A stretch of DNA of 64,000 nt from Aureococcus anophagefferens. Its lineage: Eukaryota > Sar > Pelagophyceae > Pelagomonadales > Pelagomonadaceae. Position 1 is the stretch's first letter; each line of letters begins with the position of its first letter. The notes beneath the pieces were generated by a model. It was not told the DNA's origin, ran no database searches, and was given only the letters and a program-made list of their open reading frames with translations. Shown in pieces: positions 49,046 to 57,376 of this stretch. The DNA lies in the NCBI RefSeq assembly GCF_000186865.1, contig NW_008705569.1, positions 1,505,399 to 1,569,398 of the forward strand, written 5' to 3'. A program made the translations under genes and the position numbers.

Positions 49046-49258
49046 GTCGGCTGCAGCGCGCGGAGAGGCAGCCTCGAGAGCTAGCGGACTCTTCCCGCCT
49101 TGCTGGGAAAATCCTAACGGCAGTGCAAGGGCCGACGTTGCCCCTCGCTGCACCTGCCAGTTTGCCAGCTTCCAGCCAGTGCCAAGCGCGCCGCCGGCCG
49201 CCGCGCGACGACGCTCGGAGACCGCGGGTGACGGACCGCGGGCGACGCCGGTAGCGCC

Positions 49259-51025
49259 ATGAACCGCTACAAGATCACGAAGCAGCTCGGCGACGGGACC
49301 TACGGCGCGGCGCGGCGTCCGCGCGAGCGGCCGCGGGGGCGGCGGGGGTCGGGGGCAGCCCCGCGCGCGCGCCCCGGGGACCCCGGGCACGATCTCACGG
49401 CCTCCTCTCTCAGGTTCCGTGCTCAAGGCCGTGAACCGCCAGACGGGCGAGGTCACGGCCATCAAGAAGATGAAGAAGAAGTTCTACACGTGGGAGGAGT
49501 GCATGCAGCTCCGCGAGGTCAAGTCGCTCAAGAAGCTCAACCACCCGAACATCATCAAGCTCAAGGAGGTCATCCGCGAGAACGACGAGCTCTACTTCGT
49601 CTTCGAGTACATGGAGATGAACCTCTACGAGGTCATGAAGAAGCGCGAGCGCCACTTCCCCGAATCGAAGATCCGCAACATCATGTACCAGATCTTCCAG
49701 GGCCTGGCCTTCATGCACAAGCACGGCTTCTTCCACCGCGACATCAAGCCCGAGAACATGCTCGTCAAGGGCGAGACCTGCAAGGTCGCCGACTTCGGGC
49801 TCGCGCGCGAGATCCGGAGTCGGCCGCCGTACACGGACTACGTGAGCACGCGGTGGTACCGCGGGCCCGAGGTGCTGCTGCGCTCCGTCAACTACAACTC
49901 GCCCATCGACCAGTGGGCCTGCGGCTGCATCATGGCCGAGCTCTTCACGCTGCGGCCCCTCTTCCCCGGGTCGTCCGAGGCCGACATGATCTACAAGATC
50001 TGCTCCGTGCTGGGCAGCCCGACGATGCGGACGTGGCAGGAGGGCATGAAGCTCGCGGCGCAGATGAACTTCCGCTTCCCCCAGTTCGTGCCGACGAACC
50101 TGAGCGTCATCATCCCCAACGCGTCGGGCGAGGGCATCACGCTCATGGAGGACCTCATGAAGTTCGACCCCCAGGAGCGGCCCACCGCGAGCCAGACGCT
50201 CCAGTACCCCTTCTTCCAGGTCAACGCGTCCCTGCCGCCGCCCCAGCCCATGCAGCAGCAGCAGCAGCAGGCGTCCCACGCGCCGAGCCAGCAGCCCATG
50301 AAGCCGTCCGCGGCGCCGACGGGCGCGTCCGCGGGCACGGGCGACATCCTCGACGACGCGGCGCTCGCGCTCGGCGTCGCGCCGTCCAGCATGGCGCCGG
50401 CGAAGCTGCCCATGCAGGGCTCCAACGCCCAGAACGGCGCGTCGAACCCGGGCAGCGGCGGCGCGGGCGGCGCGTACTCGTCCGCGCTCGGCAACGCGGC
50501 CAAGGCGCAGTTCGGCGGCGCGTCGTCGCAGCAGGGCTCGGGCTCGGGGGGCTACGGCGCCAAGGACGCCGGCGGCGCCTACGGCTCCGGCGGCGGCGCG
50601 GGCAGCGCCGCGACCGCGGGCGGCCAGCTCGCGACGTCGCGCTACGCGCGGAACGCGCGCTACGGCCCCGGCATCTCGAGCCACGGCTCGTCGAGCCACA
50701 GCCGGAACAGCGCCCACGGCTCGCGCCACGGCTCCCTGCGCAGCGGCCACCACCAGCGGTCCAACCACGGCAACCGGAGCGGCCACGGCGCCATGCAGCG
50801 CACGAGCCAGCTCGGCGGCGGCGGCCACGCGGCGCTCGGCTACCAGGCGCCCAGCGGCACGCAGGACGCCTACTCGTCGGCGGCCCAGCAGGCGCCGGGG
50901 CCCAGCGGCCTCCAGATCGGCCTCCGCCGCTTCTCGGGCCTCAGCCACGGCCAGCGCCTCATGAACCAGGGCACGTCGAACGCGTCGTCGAACCTCGGCG
51001 GCGGCGGCGGCGGCGGGTCCCAGTT

Positions 51026-51056
<31 letters not shown>

Positions 51057-51083
51057 ACGGGCTTCGGCCGGCACCGGTACTAG
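49259..51083 (+). CDS. MAK/ICK (RCK)-family protein kinase
   Basis: Exons 49259-49304 and 49414-51083 give 571 residues. The kinase domain covers about 1-295: glycine loop split by the intron (LGDGTYGSVLKA), Lys in [28 protein letters not shown], and the activation lip [18 protein letters not shown]. The TDY motif is characteristic of MAK/ICK/MOK kinases, which control cilium or flagellum length. The tail is low complexity: Gln run (MQQQQQQQ-like), then Gly/Ser/His-rich segments and a final Gly run, a probable disordered regulator. Presence of this kinase suggests the organism makes flagella at some stage. Confidence 0.92.
49305..49413 (+). other. intron (GC-AG) in the kinase glycine loop
   Basis: This 109-nt intron starts GCGCGGCGCGGCGTCC and ends CTCTCAG. 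Splicing at the GC restores GDGTYGSVLKA, the standard loop. Splicing at the GT inside GGC|GTCC would add four residues in the middle of the ATP-binding loop, which is unlikely for an active kinase. The downstream flank (GTTCCGTG) does not repeat the start, so no target duplication is visible. Confidence 0.75.
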
Positions 51084-51244
51084 CCTCTCCGTGTCGCCGC
51101 GGCGCGGCGCGCGGCCGCGCGCGACCCCCCAACCCCCAAGACCCCCGACCCCCCTCCTCCCGGCGGCGGCCCCGCGCGCGAACCCGCGGCGCCCGCCCGA
51201 TCTCGCCTTTAACGTTCCTCCGCTTTTACGTGCGCGGTCTCGAG

Positions 51245-52057
51245 CTAGCTTACGGCGCAGTCCTTCTTCTTCGCTTTGGGCGGCGGCGGCGCCGCGGGGC
51301 GGACGACGAGGCAGTCCACGAGGAGGCCGCTCTTCCACCAGTCGGGCCGGTCCGCGGTCATGCGCGCTTGAAAGCCGCCGCCGTCCTCGGCGACGTCGAC
51401 GGCGCCGACTTCGAGCATCTTCCACCGCCCCTCCTTCGTCGCGTCTCTGCCCGGCTTCGCGAGGTTCGCGGTGCGCTCGAGGAGCACGGCGTCGCCCCGC
51501 GAGACCGCGAGCTTCACGGGCTCGTCGAGCTTGAAGTCGCGCACGCGCTTGAAGTGGAAGAACACGTCGTAGCGGCCCCGGGGCAGGCCCGCGACGTCCG
51601 CGTCGATGGAGAAGTAGCAGCTGTCGGCGATGACCCAGAGGTCCGGCGTCCTCCGCGACGGCGACTGCGCGTCGGCGCCGGCGGCGTGGCGCGCGGCGCG
51701 CGGCGGGCCGAAGGCGACGGCCTTGGTCTTCACCGCGACGTCGAAGTAGCGCGCGCCGCCCGCGTCGTCGCTCAGGCTCCGCCGCCGCTCGCGGAGCTGG
51801 TGCTCGAGCAGGTTCTCGCCCGTCGCCGCGAGCACGACGGCCCCGAGCTCGCTCGGCGACCGGCAGATGGGGCACGGCGCGCAGTGCGTGTCCGCGTTCA
51901 TGCGCAGGAACGTCGACGCGCAGCCCGCGCAGAACTGGTGCTCGCAGGGCTTGAGCTGCACGGCGTCGACGAGCGGCTCGAGGCAGATCGGGCACGTGAC
52001 GCTCGAGCCGCGCCGCCGCACGCTCTCCGTCTCCTCGCTGGCGACGAGCGAGGCCAT
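51245..52057 (-). CDS. RING finger E3 with PP2-like lectin domain and CaaX end
   Basis: 270 residues. Residues 21-68 form a C3HC4 RING (CPICLEPLVDAVQLKPCEHQ and CPICRS), expected to recruit ubiquitin-conjugating enzymes. Residues about 105-255 resemble the phloem-protein-2 type lectin domain (FFHFKRVRDFKLDEPVKLAV, RWKMLEVGAVDV, WWKSGLLVDCLVV), normally found with F-box in plants and some protists. The C-terminus is CAVS, which matches a CaaX prenylation box, so the protein may be lipid-anchored. The arrangement RING-PP2-CaaX is not one I know. Confidence 0.78.
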   Translation of the reverse strand: MASLVASEETESVRRRGSSVTCPICLEPLVDAVQLKPCEHQFCAGCASTFLRMNADTHCAPCPICRSPSELGAVVLAATGENLLEHQLRERRRSLSDDAGGARYFDVAVKTKAVAFGPPRAARHAAGADAQSPSRRTPDLWVIADSCYFSIDADVAGLPRGRYDVFFHFKRVRDFKLDEPVKLAVSRGDAVLLERTANLAKPGRDATKEGRWKMLEVGAVDVAEDGGGFQARMTADRPDWWKSGLLVDCLVVRPAAPPPPKAKKKDCAVS

Positions 52058-52145
52058 GGCGCCGACGAGACCACCAGGCTCAGAACAAAGGCTCGTCTAC
52101 TGGCACCGACGAGACCACCAGGCTCAGAACAAAGGCTCGTCTACC
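52058..52145. repeat. 44-bp tandem duplication
   Basis: Two copies of GGC(G/A)CCGACGAGACCACC followed by AGGCTCAGAACAAAGGCTCG lie at 52058-52101 and 52102-52145. The first begins at the last bases of the RING gene start region, in the spacer between divergent genes. Confidence 0.85.
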
Positions 52146-52275
52146 TCAAGATCCGCAGCCCCAGGCCGCGGACCCGAAGACGGCGGACCCCGCCGCGAAC
52201 GACGAGAGCCCGGGCTGCTCGATCACTGCTCGAACTAGGCATGATCGGCTCGCCGAACCAGTGTCAAAATCTCAA

Positions 52276-53583
52276 ATGGAGGAGGCTCTATCGGCAGCTT
52301 CGCCCGCGCCACCGAAGGCCACCAAGGCCGCGCAGCCCAAAAAGGCCGCGCCGCCGGCGAAGGACGGCACGACGAAGCGCAAGGGCTTCGGCTACATCGG
52401 CAAGCGCAAGGAGGCCAAGTACGAGGACGTGGGCGACGCGAAGCAGCGCGTCGCGGCGAAGAACGCGCAGAGCAGCCACGTCGGCGGCGCCGTCGTCCTC
52501 GACGCCGCCTGGTGCCCGGAGGGCTGGACCGTGGAGACGTTCACGCGGGGCCCGCAGGACAAGAGCGCGGGGACGACGTACAACGTCTGGCACGCGCCCG
52601 ACGGCGCCAAGTACCGGTCGAAGAAGTCCGTCGAGCGCCGCGTCGCCGCGGACGCCGCGCGCGAGCGACTCATCGCGTCCGGCGGCGGCGACCCCGCGGC
52701 CCTCGAGGCCCTCGCGGCCCTCGACAGCGGCGACGCGGCGACGCGGGCCATGGAGGCGAAGACGCGCTACGTGCCCGTTTCCACAGACCCCGCGGTGCTC
52801 GCGCTCGCGGGCGCGTTCTTCCGCGACGGCGTCTGCTGCCTCGACGCGCCCTACCTCGACGCCGCGGCCGTCGACCGCCTCAGGGCCGCGACGTTCGCGT
52901 TCTACGAAGCGGTCATGCGCACCGTGACCGCGCGGTCGCTGCACCACGACCTCGCCGTCGGCTTCGACGTCTTCCGCGAGCGCGGCCGGGGCCGCTTCGA
53001 CATGAATCCGCCCTTCGTGCACCAGCGCGACGAGAAACAGTTCGACGCGGACGTCGGCGCCGCGGCCGTCGCGGCCGACGCCAACTGGCGGCCGGTCGTC
53101 ACCGAGGTCCTCGGCGGCGGCGCGACGGAGCTCATCGCCGCGGGCGTCTTCATGAGCCTGCCCGGCGCCGAGTCCCAGGACTACCACACGGACGGCGTCC
53201 ACCTCGACAAGCGGAAGCACGCGCTGCCGCACGCCGTCAACGTCTTCGTGCCGCTGGTGGATTTGACGCTCGGCGCGCGGTCCAACGGGCCCACCGAGTT
53301 CACGCTCGGGTCCCACGTCCTCGGCGACGACGCCTGGGACGCGGCCAAGTCCTGGCTCCCCGCGCCCAAGGCGGGCACGGCCATCGTCTTCGACTACCGC
53401 GTCGGCCACCGCGGCATGGGCAACAAGTCCGACGAGCCCCGGCCGACGCTCTACCTCACCTACACGAACAAGCCCGGCTGGTCCGACAAGGACAACTTCC
53501 ACAGGGGCCGCTACCGCAAGCTCGGCGACCTCGTGCCCGCGCGGCTCAGCCGCGAGGAGCGCATGCGCCAGCGCCGCGCCTAG
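52276..53583 (+). CDS. methyl-CpG-binding domain fused to a 2-oxoglutarate/Fe(II) dioxygenase
   Basis: 435 residues. The N-terminal 55 residues are Lys-rich (KRKGFGYIGKRKEAKY) and look like a nuclear-targeting or DNA-contacting region. Residues about 78-125 match the methyl-CpG-binding domain pattern (CPEGWTVETFTRG, SAGTTYNV, APDGAKYRSKKSVERRV). Residues about 170-420 are a PhyH-type double-stranded beta-helix: QDYHTDGVHL supplies the HxD iron ligands, VGHRGMGN the distal His, and RPTLYLTY the Arg that binds 2-oxoglutarate. The fold is phytanoyl-CoA-hydroxylase-like, not TET/AlkB in sequence. The pairing suggests an oxygenase aimed at methylated DNA or associated chromatin. Activity on DNA is inference only. 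Confidence 0.85.
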   Translation: MEEALSAASPAPPKATKAAQPKKAAPPAKDGTTKRKGFGYIGKRKEAKYEDVGDAKQRVAAKNAQSSHVGGAVVLDAAWCPEGWTVETFTRGPQDKSAGTTYNVWHAPDGAKYRSKKSVERRVAADAARERLIASGGGDPAALEALAALDSGDAATRAMEAKTRYVPVSTDPAVLALAGAFFRDGVCCLDAPYLDAAAVDRLRAATFAFYEAVMRTVTARSLHHDLAVGFDVFRERGRGRFDMNPPFVHQRDEKQFDADVGAAAVAADANWRPVVTEVLGGGATELIAAGVFMSLPGAESQDYHTDGVHLDKRKHALPHAVNVFVPLVDLTLGARSNGPTEFTLGSHVLGDDAWDAAKSWLPAPKAGTAIVFDYRVGHRGMGNKSDEPRPTLYLTYTNKPGWSDKDNFHRGRYRKLGDLVPARLSREERMRQRRA

Positions 53584-53640
53584 GGACTAACGCGCACGAG
53601 AAGCGAGAACGAGCGGCGGAGTTAGGACGGGGGGTGGGCG

Positions 53641-54695
53641 CTAGGACCGCCAGCCGAGGCTGAGCTCCGCGGGCCGCGCGAAGCCCGCGTCCTTCGCGTC
53701 GGAGCCGTCGGAGGACACGGGCACGGCGACGGGGTGGACCTTCTCGGGCCCGCTGTCGACGACGGCCACCCTCGTCTCGGCCTTGCGCGCCTCGCGGAGC
53801 TCCTCCATGAGGCGGTCGGACTTGGCGAGGCGGATGAGCACGAGCGTGAGGCAGATGAAGAACGTCGCCACGCACAGGGAGACGAGCGTCGACTTGCGCA
53901 GGCCCTTGCGCTTCGAGCTCGACGACGACCCCGTGACCTCGGGGACGCCGCCCCGGGGCCGCGGCGTCGGCATCGGCGTCGGCGCGAAGTACGTGATCGG
54001 CGCGGTCACGTCCGTCACGGCGGCCAGCGCGAAGACCTGCGTCGCGTTCGGGTCGCCGGAGGACGCGGCGGCCTCGTCGATGGCCTCCGTGTAGTCGAAG
54101 GGGTCCGCCGTCGCGAGCTGGGCGACGACGCCCTCGCTCGACGTCACGGGCTCGACGAGCCGGTAGCTCACCTGGGCAGCAAAAGGGTGCGAAATTCCCA
54201 ACTTCAAAGGCTCCGATCTCGGCCATTTTCCACTCGTCTCGGCTGATTTTTGGACGAGCGATCATCTCTCGGAGCGCTCTCGAAGCGTGGGTGCTGTTTC
54301 CGGAACGCGCGCGCGCGGAACACTCACGTTGAAGCGACGTTGAATCACCCTTTTGCTGCCCCGTAGCTCACGACGACGCCGACGACGTCGGCTCGTCGTC
54401 GTCCCGGCTCCGGCGCGGACGCGCCGGGCGCGCCGGCGAACCGTCGCCGGCCCCCGTCGACCAGGGCCCGCCGCGTGTCCGCGGGGGCGACGAGCGTGAC
54501 GTCCGCGGACTCGCGGCCCGCGACGGCGGAGATGCCCGCCTCGAGCACGTCGAGGTACTCGATGGCGCGCGCCTCGCTGAGGCCGTCGATGGACACGGAC
54601 CCCTCGATGATGAGCATGGGATCGAGCTCCTCCGGGGACGCGAGGCCCGCGACCCAGAGAAAAACGACGGCCCCGAGGCGCCGGGGCAGCCCCAT
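53641..54695 (-). CDS. type I membrane protein, function unknown
   Basis: Exons 54695-54372 and 54171-53641 join to 285 codons in phase 0. There is a signal peptide (RLGAVVFLWVAGLAS), a lumenal region (LDPMLIIEGSVSIDGLSEA, then ISAVAGRESADVTLVAPADT, resembling the SEA-like or autoproteolytic modules of surface proteins), a Pro/Ser-rich stalk (APTPMPTPRPRGG), one membrane helix (TLVSLCVATFFICLTLVLI) and a short cytosolic tail of about 60 residues. I do not recognise the family. The intron is a 200-nt introner. Confidence 0.7.
54172..54371 (-). mobile_element. introner with terminal inverted repeats and 8-bp target duplication (family B)
   Basis: The element (54172-54363) has inverted ends: CTGGGCAGCAAAAGGGTG at one end and CGGGGCAGCAAAAGGGTG (as read from the other end), one mismatch. 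The target duplication is GTGAGCTA. On the gene strand the donor GT is the start of the duplicated target, and the acceptor CAG is the end of the inverted repeat. Removing 200 nt restores the frame exactly. The interior is related to the intron at 56843-57053. Confidence 0.9.
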
Positions 54696-55055
54696 GGCGG
54701 CGCCGCGGCGCGCCGTCGAGCAAACGCCGGCGCGCGTCGCGACGGGCGGCGGGCGCGTCGCGGACGTTTCGCGCGCGGTCCGGGGCGTCGGCCCGCCCCC
54801 CCGACCCGCGAAACCGCGCCTCGACGGCACGGGGACAACACCCGGCAGTCCAGCCCTGTGGGCAACCCCCGTTCACACCGGCACAACTGGATTCGTTGAA
54901 TTTGCTCAAGATGTTGAAAGGCAACATATTGGACGTCGAAGCTGCCCGTGAACACGAGGTGAATAGGCCAAAACCTGCCGGCAGCCCCTATTGCGAAACA
55001 CAGCCGGCTGCGCCAGTACCCAATCCACGCGCGGGCCGCCGCACGCTTCGCCGCC
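54696..55055. promoter_or_regulatory. spacer between divergent genes
   Basis: This roughly 360-bp gap separates the type I membrane protein and isocitrate lyase. It has no clear gene. A lower-GC patch at about 54890-54990 is a possible promoter for one or both genes. Confidence 0.35.
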
Positions 55056-57207
55056 ATGCTCGCGACGCGCGCCGTGCGCCGCCTCCCCTCCTTCGCGCGC
55101 GCCTTCGGCGCCGCCGCCGTCGACGCGCCGCCGTCGGGCCTCATGCCGCGCCAGCCGCCGGCGACGCGCCGCGTCCCTTGGGTGTTTGTCTGGGTAAACA
55201 TGCTCAATGCTAGGCGACGCGCGACGTCGCGGCCGAGGCCGCGGCTATCGAAGCCTGGTGGGCCGAGGACCGCTGGAAGGGCATCGTTCGCCCCTACACG
55301 GCCAAGGACGTCGTGTCGCTGCGCGGCGTCGCCGCGACGACTTTCACGAAGAGGAATCTTCGACTTTCGCGAAGAAGAATCGTGACGCGGTAGGTCCCTG
55401 CGCGGCTCCATGGACGGCCACTCGCTCCCCGACGCCATGGCGAAGAAGCTCATGGCGACGCTCGAGGAGTGCAAGGCCGTCGGCGGCCACAGCCGCACCT
55501 ACGGCGCGCTCGACCCCGTCCAGGCCGTCGGCATGGCGCCGAATCTGACGAGCATCTACGTCAGCGGCTGGCAGAGCTCGTCGACGGCGAGCAGCAGCAA
55601 CGAGCCGGGCCCGGACTTCGCCGCGCGGCCGCGGCGTCGCTTTGTTTCGCGCGCCGCGCGAGCGTCGTTTTAGGACTACCCCTACGACACGGTGCCGAAG
55701 AAGGTCGACCAGCTCTTTCGGGCCCTCAATCACCACGACCGGCGCACCTGGGAGGCCGCCGTCCGCGCGGGCGCCGAGGACGAGCCCCGGCCGGACTACA
55801 TGACGCCCATCGTCGCCGACGGCGACACGGGCCACGGCGGCATGACGGCCGTCATGAAGCTCACGCGCCTCATGGTCGAGGCGGGCGCCGCCGGCGTCCA
55901 CTTCGAGGACCAGGCGCCGGGCACGAAGAAGTGCGGCCACATGGGGGGGAAGGTGCTGGTGCCCATGCGCGAGCACGCGGACCGCCTCGTCGCCGCGCGG
56001 CTCCAGTGCGACATCCTGGGCACGTCGACGCTCGTCGTCGCGCGCACGGACAGCGAGGCCGCGACGTTCCTGTCGTCGGACATCGACGCGCGCGACCACG
56101 CCTTTATTTTGGGCGCGACGGTCGAAGACCCGCTCGCGGGGACGCCGTTCTCGGGCCTCGCGACGCTCAACGAGACCGTGGCCGCCGCGCGCGCGCTCGG
56201 CGGCGCGGACCCGGACGCCGTCGGCGCGCAGTGGCTCGACAAAGCGGGGCTGAAGACCTTCCCCGAGCTCGTCCGCGCGCGGCTCGCGGGCGACGCCCTG
56301 GCTCGCTTCGACGCGCTCGTCGCCAAGGGGCCGTCGCTCGACGCGATGCGGCGCGCGGCCGAGGAGCTCCTCGGCGCGCCCGCGCCCTTCTTCGACTGGC
56401 ACGCGCCCCGCGCGCGCGAGGGCTACTACCGCATCCAGGCCGGCACGGACTACGCCATCGCGCGCGCCAAGGCCTTTGCGCCGCACGCGGACCTGCTCTG
56501 GATGGAGACGGCGAAGCCGCTCCTGGGCCAGGCCGCGGATTTCGCCAAGGGGGTAAAGGCCGAATTCCCGGACCAGATGCTCGCCTACAACCTGAGCCCC
56601 TCCTTCAACTGGGACGCGGAAGGCGTCTTCGACGGCGACGCGGCCATCGAGAGTTACACGGGCGACCTCGCGCGGCTCGGCTTCGTCTGGCAGTTCATCA
56701 CGCTCGCGGGCTTCCACAGCAACGGCCTGGCGACGCACAACTTCGTCCAGGAGTACAAGGACCGCGGCATGCTCGGCTACGTCGAGACGATCCAGCGCGA
56801 GGAGCGCGCGCGCGGCGTCGCCGTGCTCAAGCACCAGCAGTGGTCCGGCGCTGTGTGGAAATCAACCACTGGTTTGGGGGGTCCCCACCAAACTTCAGAA
56901 CTCTCTATCTCGGTCAATTCGAAGTCGATTCAGCTGATTTTTGGACGAATCGATTGCTCTCGTCGAGTTCTCGAAGCATAGAAGAAGAGCTTGCGACGAA
57001 ACCGTCGCATACGCGCACATTGAAGTCGGGTTGAAGATTTGAATTCCACACAGGTCCGGCGCCGAGCTCATGGACCAGCAGCAGGCCGTCGCCGCCGGCG
57101 GCTCGAACACGACGGCCGCCATGGGCGCGGGCGTCACCGAGTCCCAGTTCGAGGCCGCGAAGGACGACCTCAAGCTCGAGGGCCGCGTCTTCCACGCGTC
57201 GCGCTAG
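55056..57207 (+). CDS. ICL: isocitrate lyase, probably organellar
   Basis: Five exons (55056-55160, 55214-55314, 55394-55622, 55674-56842, 57054-57207) join to 585 residues plus stop. The first 35 residues ([20 protein letters not shown]) form a mitochondrion-like presequence. The catalytic signature KKCGHMGGK is intact, with [16 protein letters not shown] and the [10 protein letters not shown] motif. The length and the sequence after [12 protein letters not shown] fit the eukaryotic class. It splits isocitrate to glyoxylate and succinate in the glyoxylate cycle. The four introns belong to at least two types, and the gene keeps a conserved fit at every join ([30 protein letters not shown]). 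Confidence 0.95.
55161..55213 (+). mobile_element. introner-like intron 1 of ICL, perfect 8-bp repeat (GC-AG)
   Basis: This 53-nt intron starts GCGACGCG, continues CCGCGTCCC, ends GCTAG and is followed by GCGACGCG again. It is phase 0 and restores the conserved lyase N-terminus ([16 protein letters not shown]). A GT 12 nt inside also keeps frame. Confidence 0.8.
55315..55393 (+). mobile_element. introner-like intron 2 of ICL (GT-AG)
   Basis: This 79-nt intron begins GTCGCTGC, then GCGGCGTCGCC; it ends GGTAG and the exon resumes GTCCCTGC, a 7/8 direct repeat. Splicing gives [11 protein letters not shown], which is the expected lyase sequence. Confidence 0.8.
55623..55673 (+). other. intron 3 of ICL (GC-AG)
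   Basis: This 51-nt intron starts GCGCGGCCGCGGCGTCGC and ends TTTTAG. Splicing gives [16 protein letters not shown], matching the family. No GT in the right phase is available here, so GC is the only donor that works. Confidence 0.75.
56843..57053 (+). mobile_element. introner with inverted ends in ICL (family B)
   Basis: A 211-nt intron. The element (56851-57053) has inverted ends: CTGTGTGGAAATCAA at the left and, read from the other end, CTGTGTGGAATTCAA. The target duplication GTCCGGCG flanks it (56843-56850, 57054-57061). The donor is the GT of the duplication, the acceptor CAG the end of the inverted repeat. The interior core (GCTGATTTTTGGACGA, CTCGAAGC) is shared with the intron in the type I membrane protein gene. 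Confidence 0.92.
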
Positions 57208-57221
57208 GCGCCCCCGACGTC

Positions 57222-57362
57222 CGACGCGCGGCGCCCGCCGCTTCCGGACCGTATCCCGACGCGCGGCGCCCGCCGCTTCCGGGCCGTATCCCGACGCGCG
57301 GCGCCCGTCGCTTCCGGACCGTATCCCCGACGCGCGGCGCCCGCCGCTTCCGGACCGTATCT
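57222..57362. repeat. minisatellite, about 35 bp, four copies
   Basis: CGACGCGCGGCGCCCGCCGC plus TTCCGGACCGTATCC is repeated four times with single-base changes and a one-base length difference. It sits between the convergent stops of isocitrate lyase and the fucosyltransferase-like gene. Confidence 0.9.
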
Positions 57363-57376
57363 CCTCCCCTTTTAAT

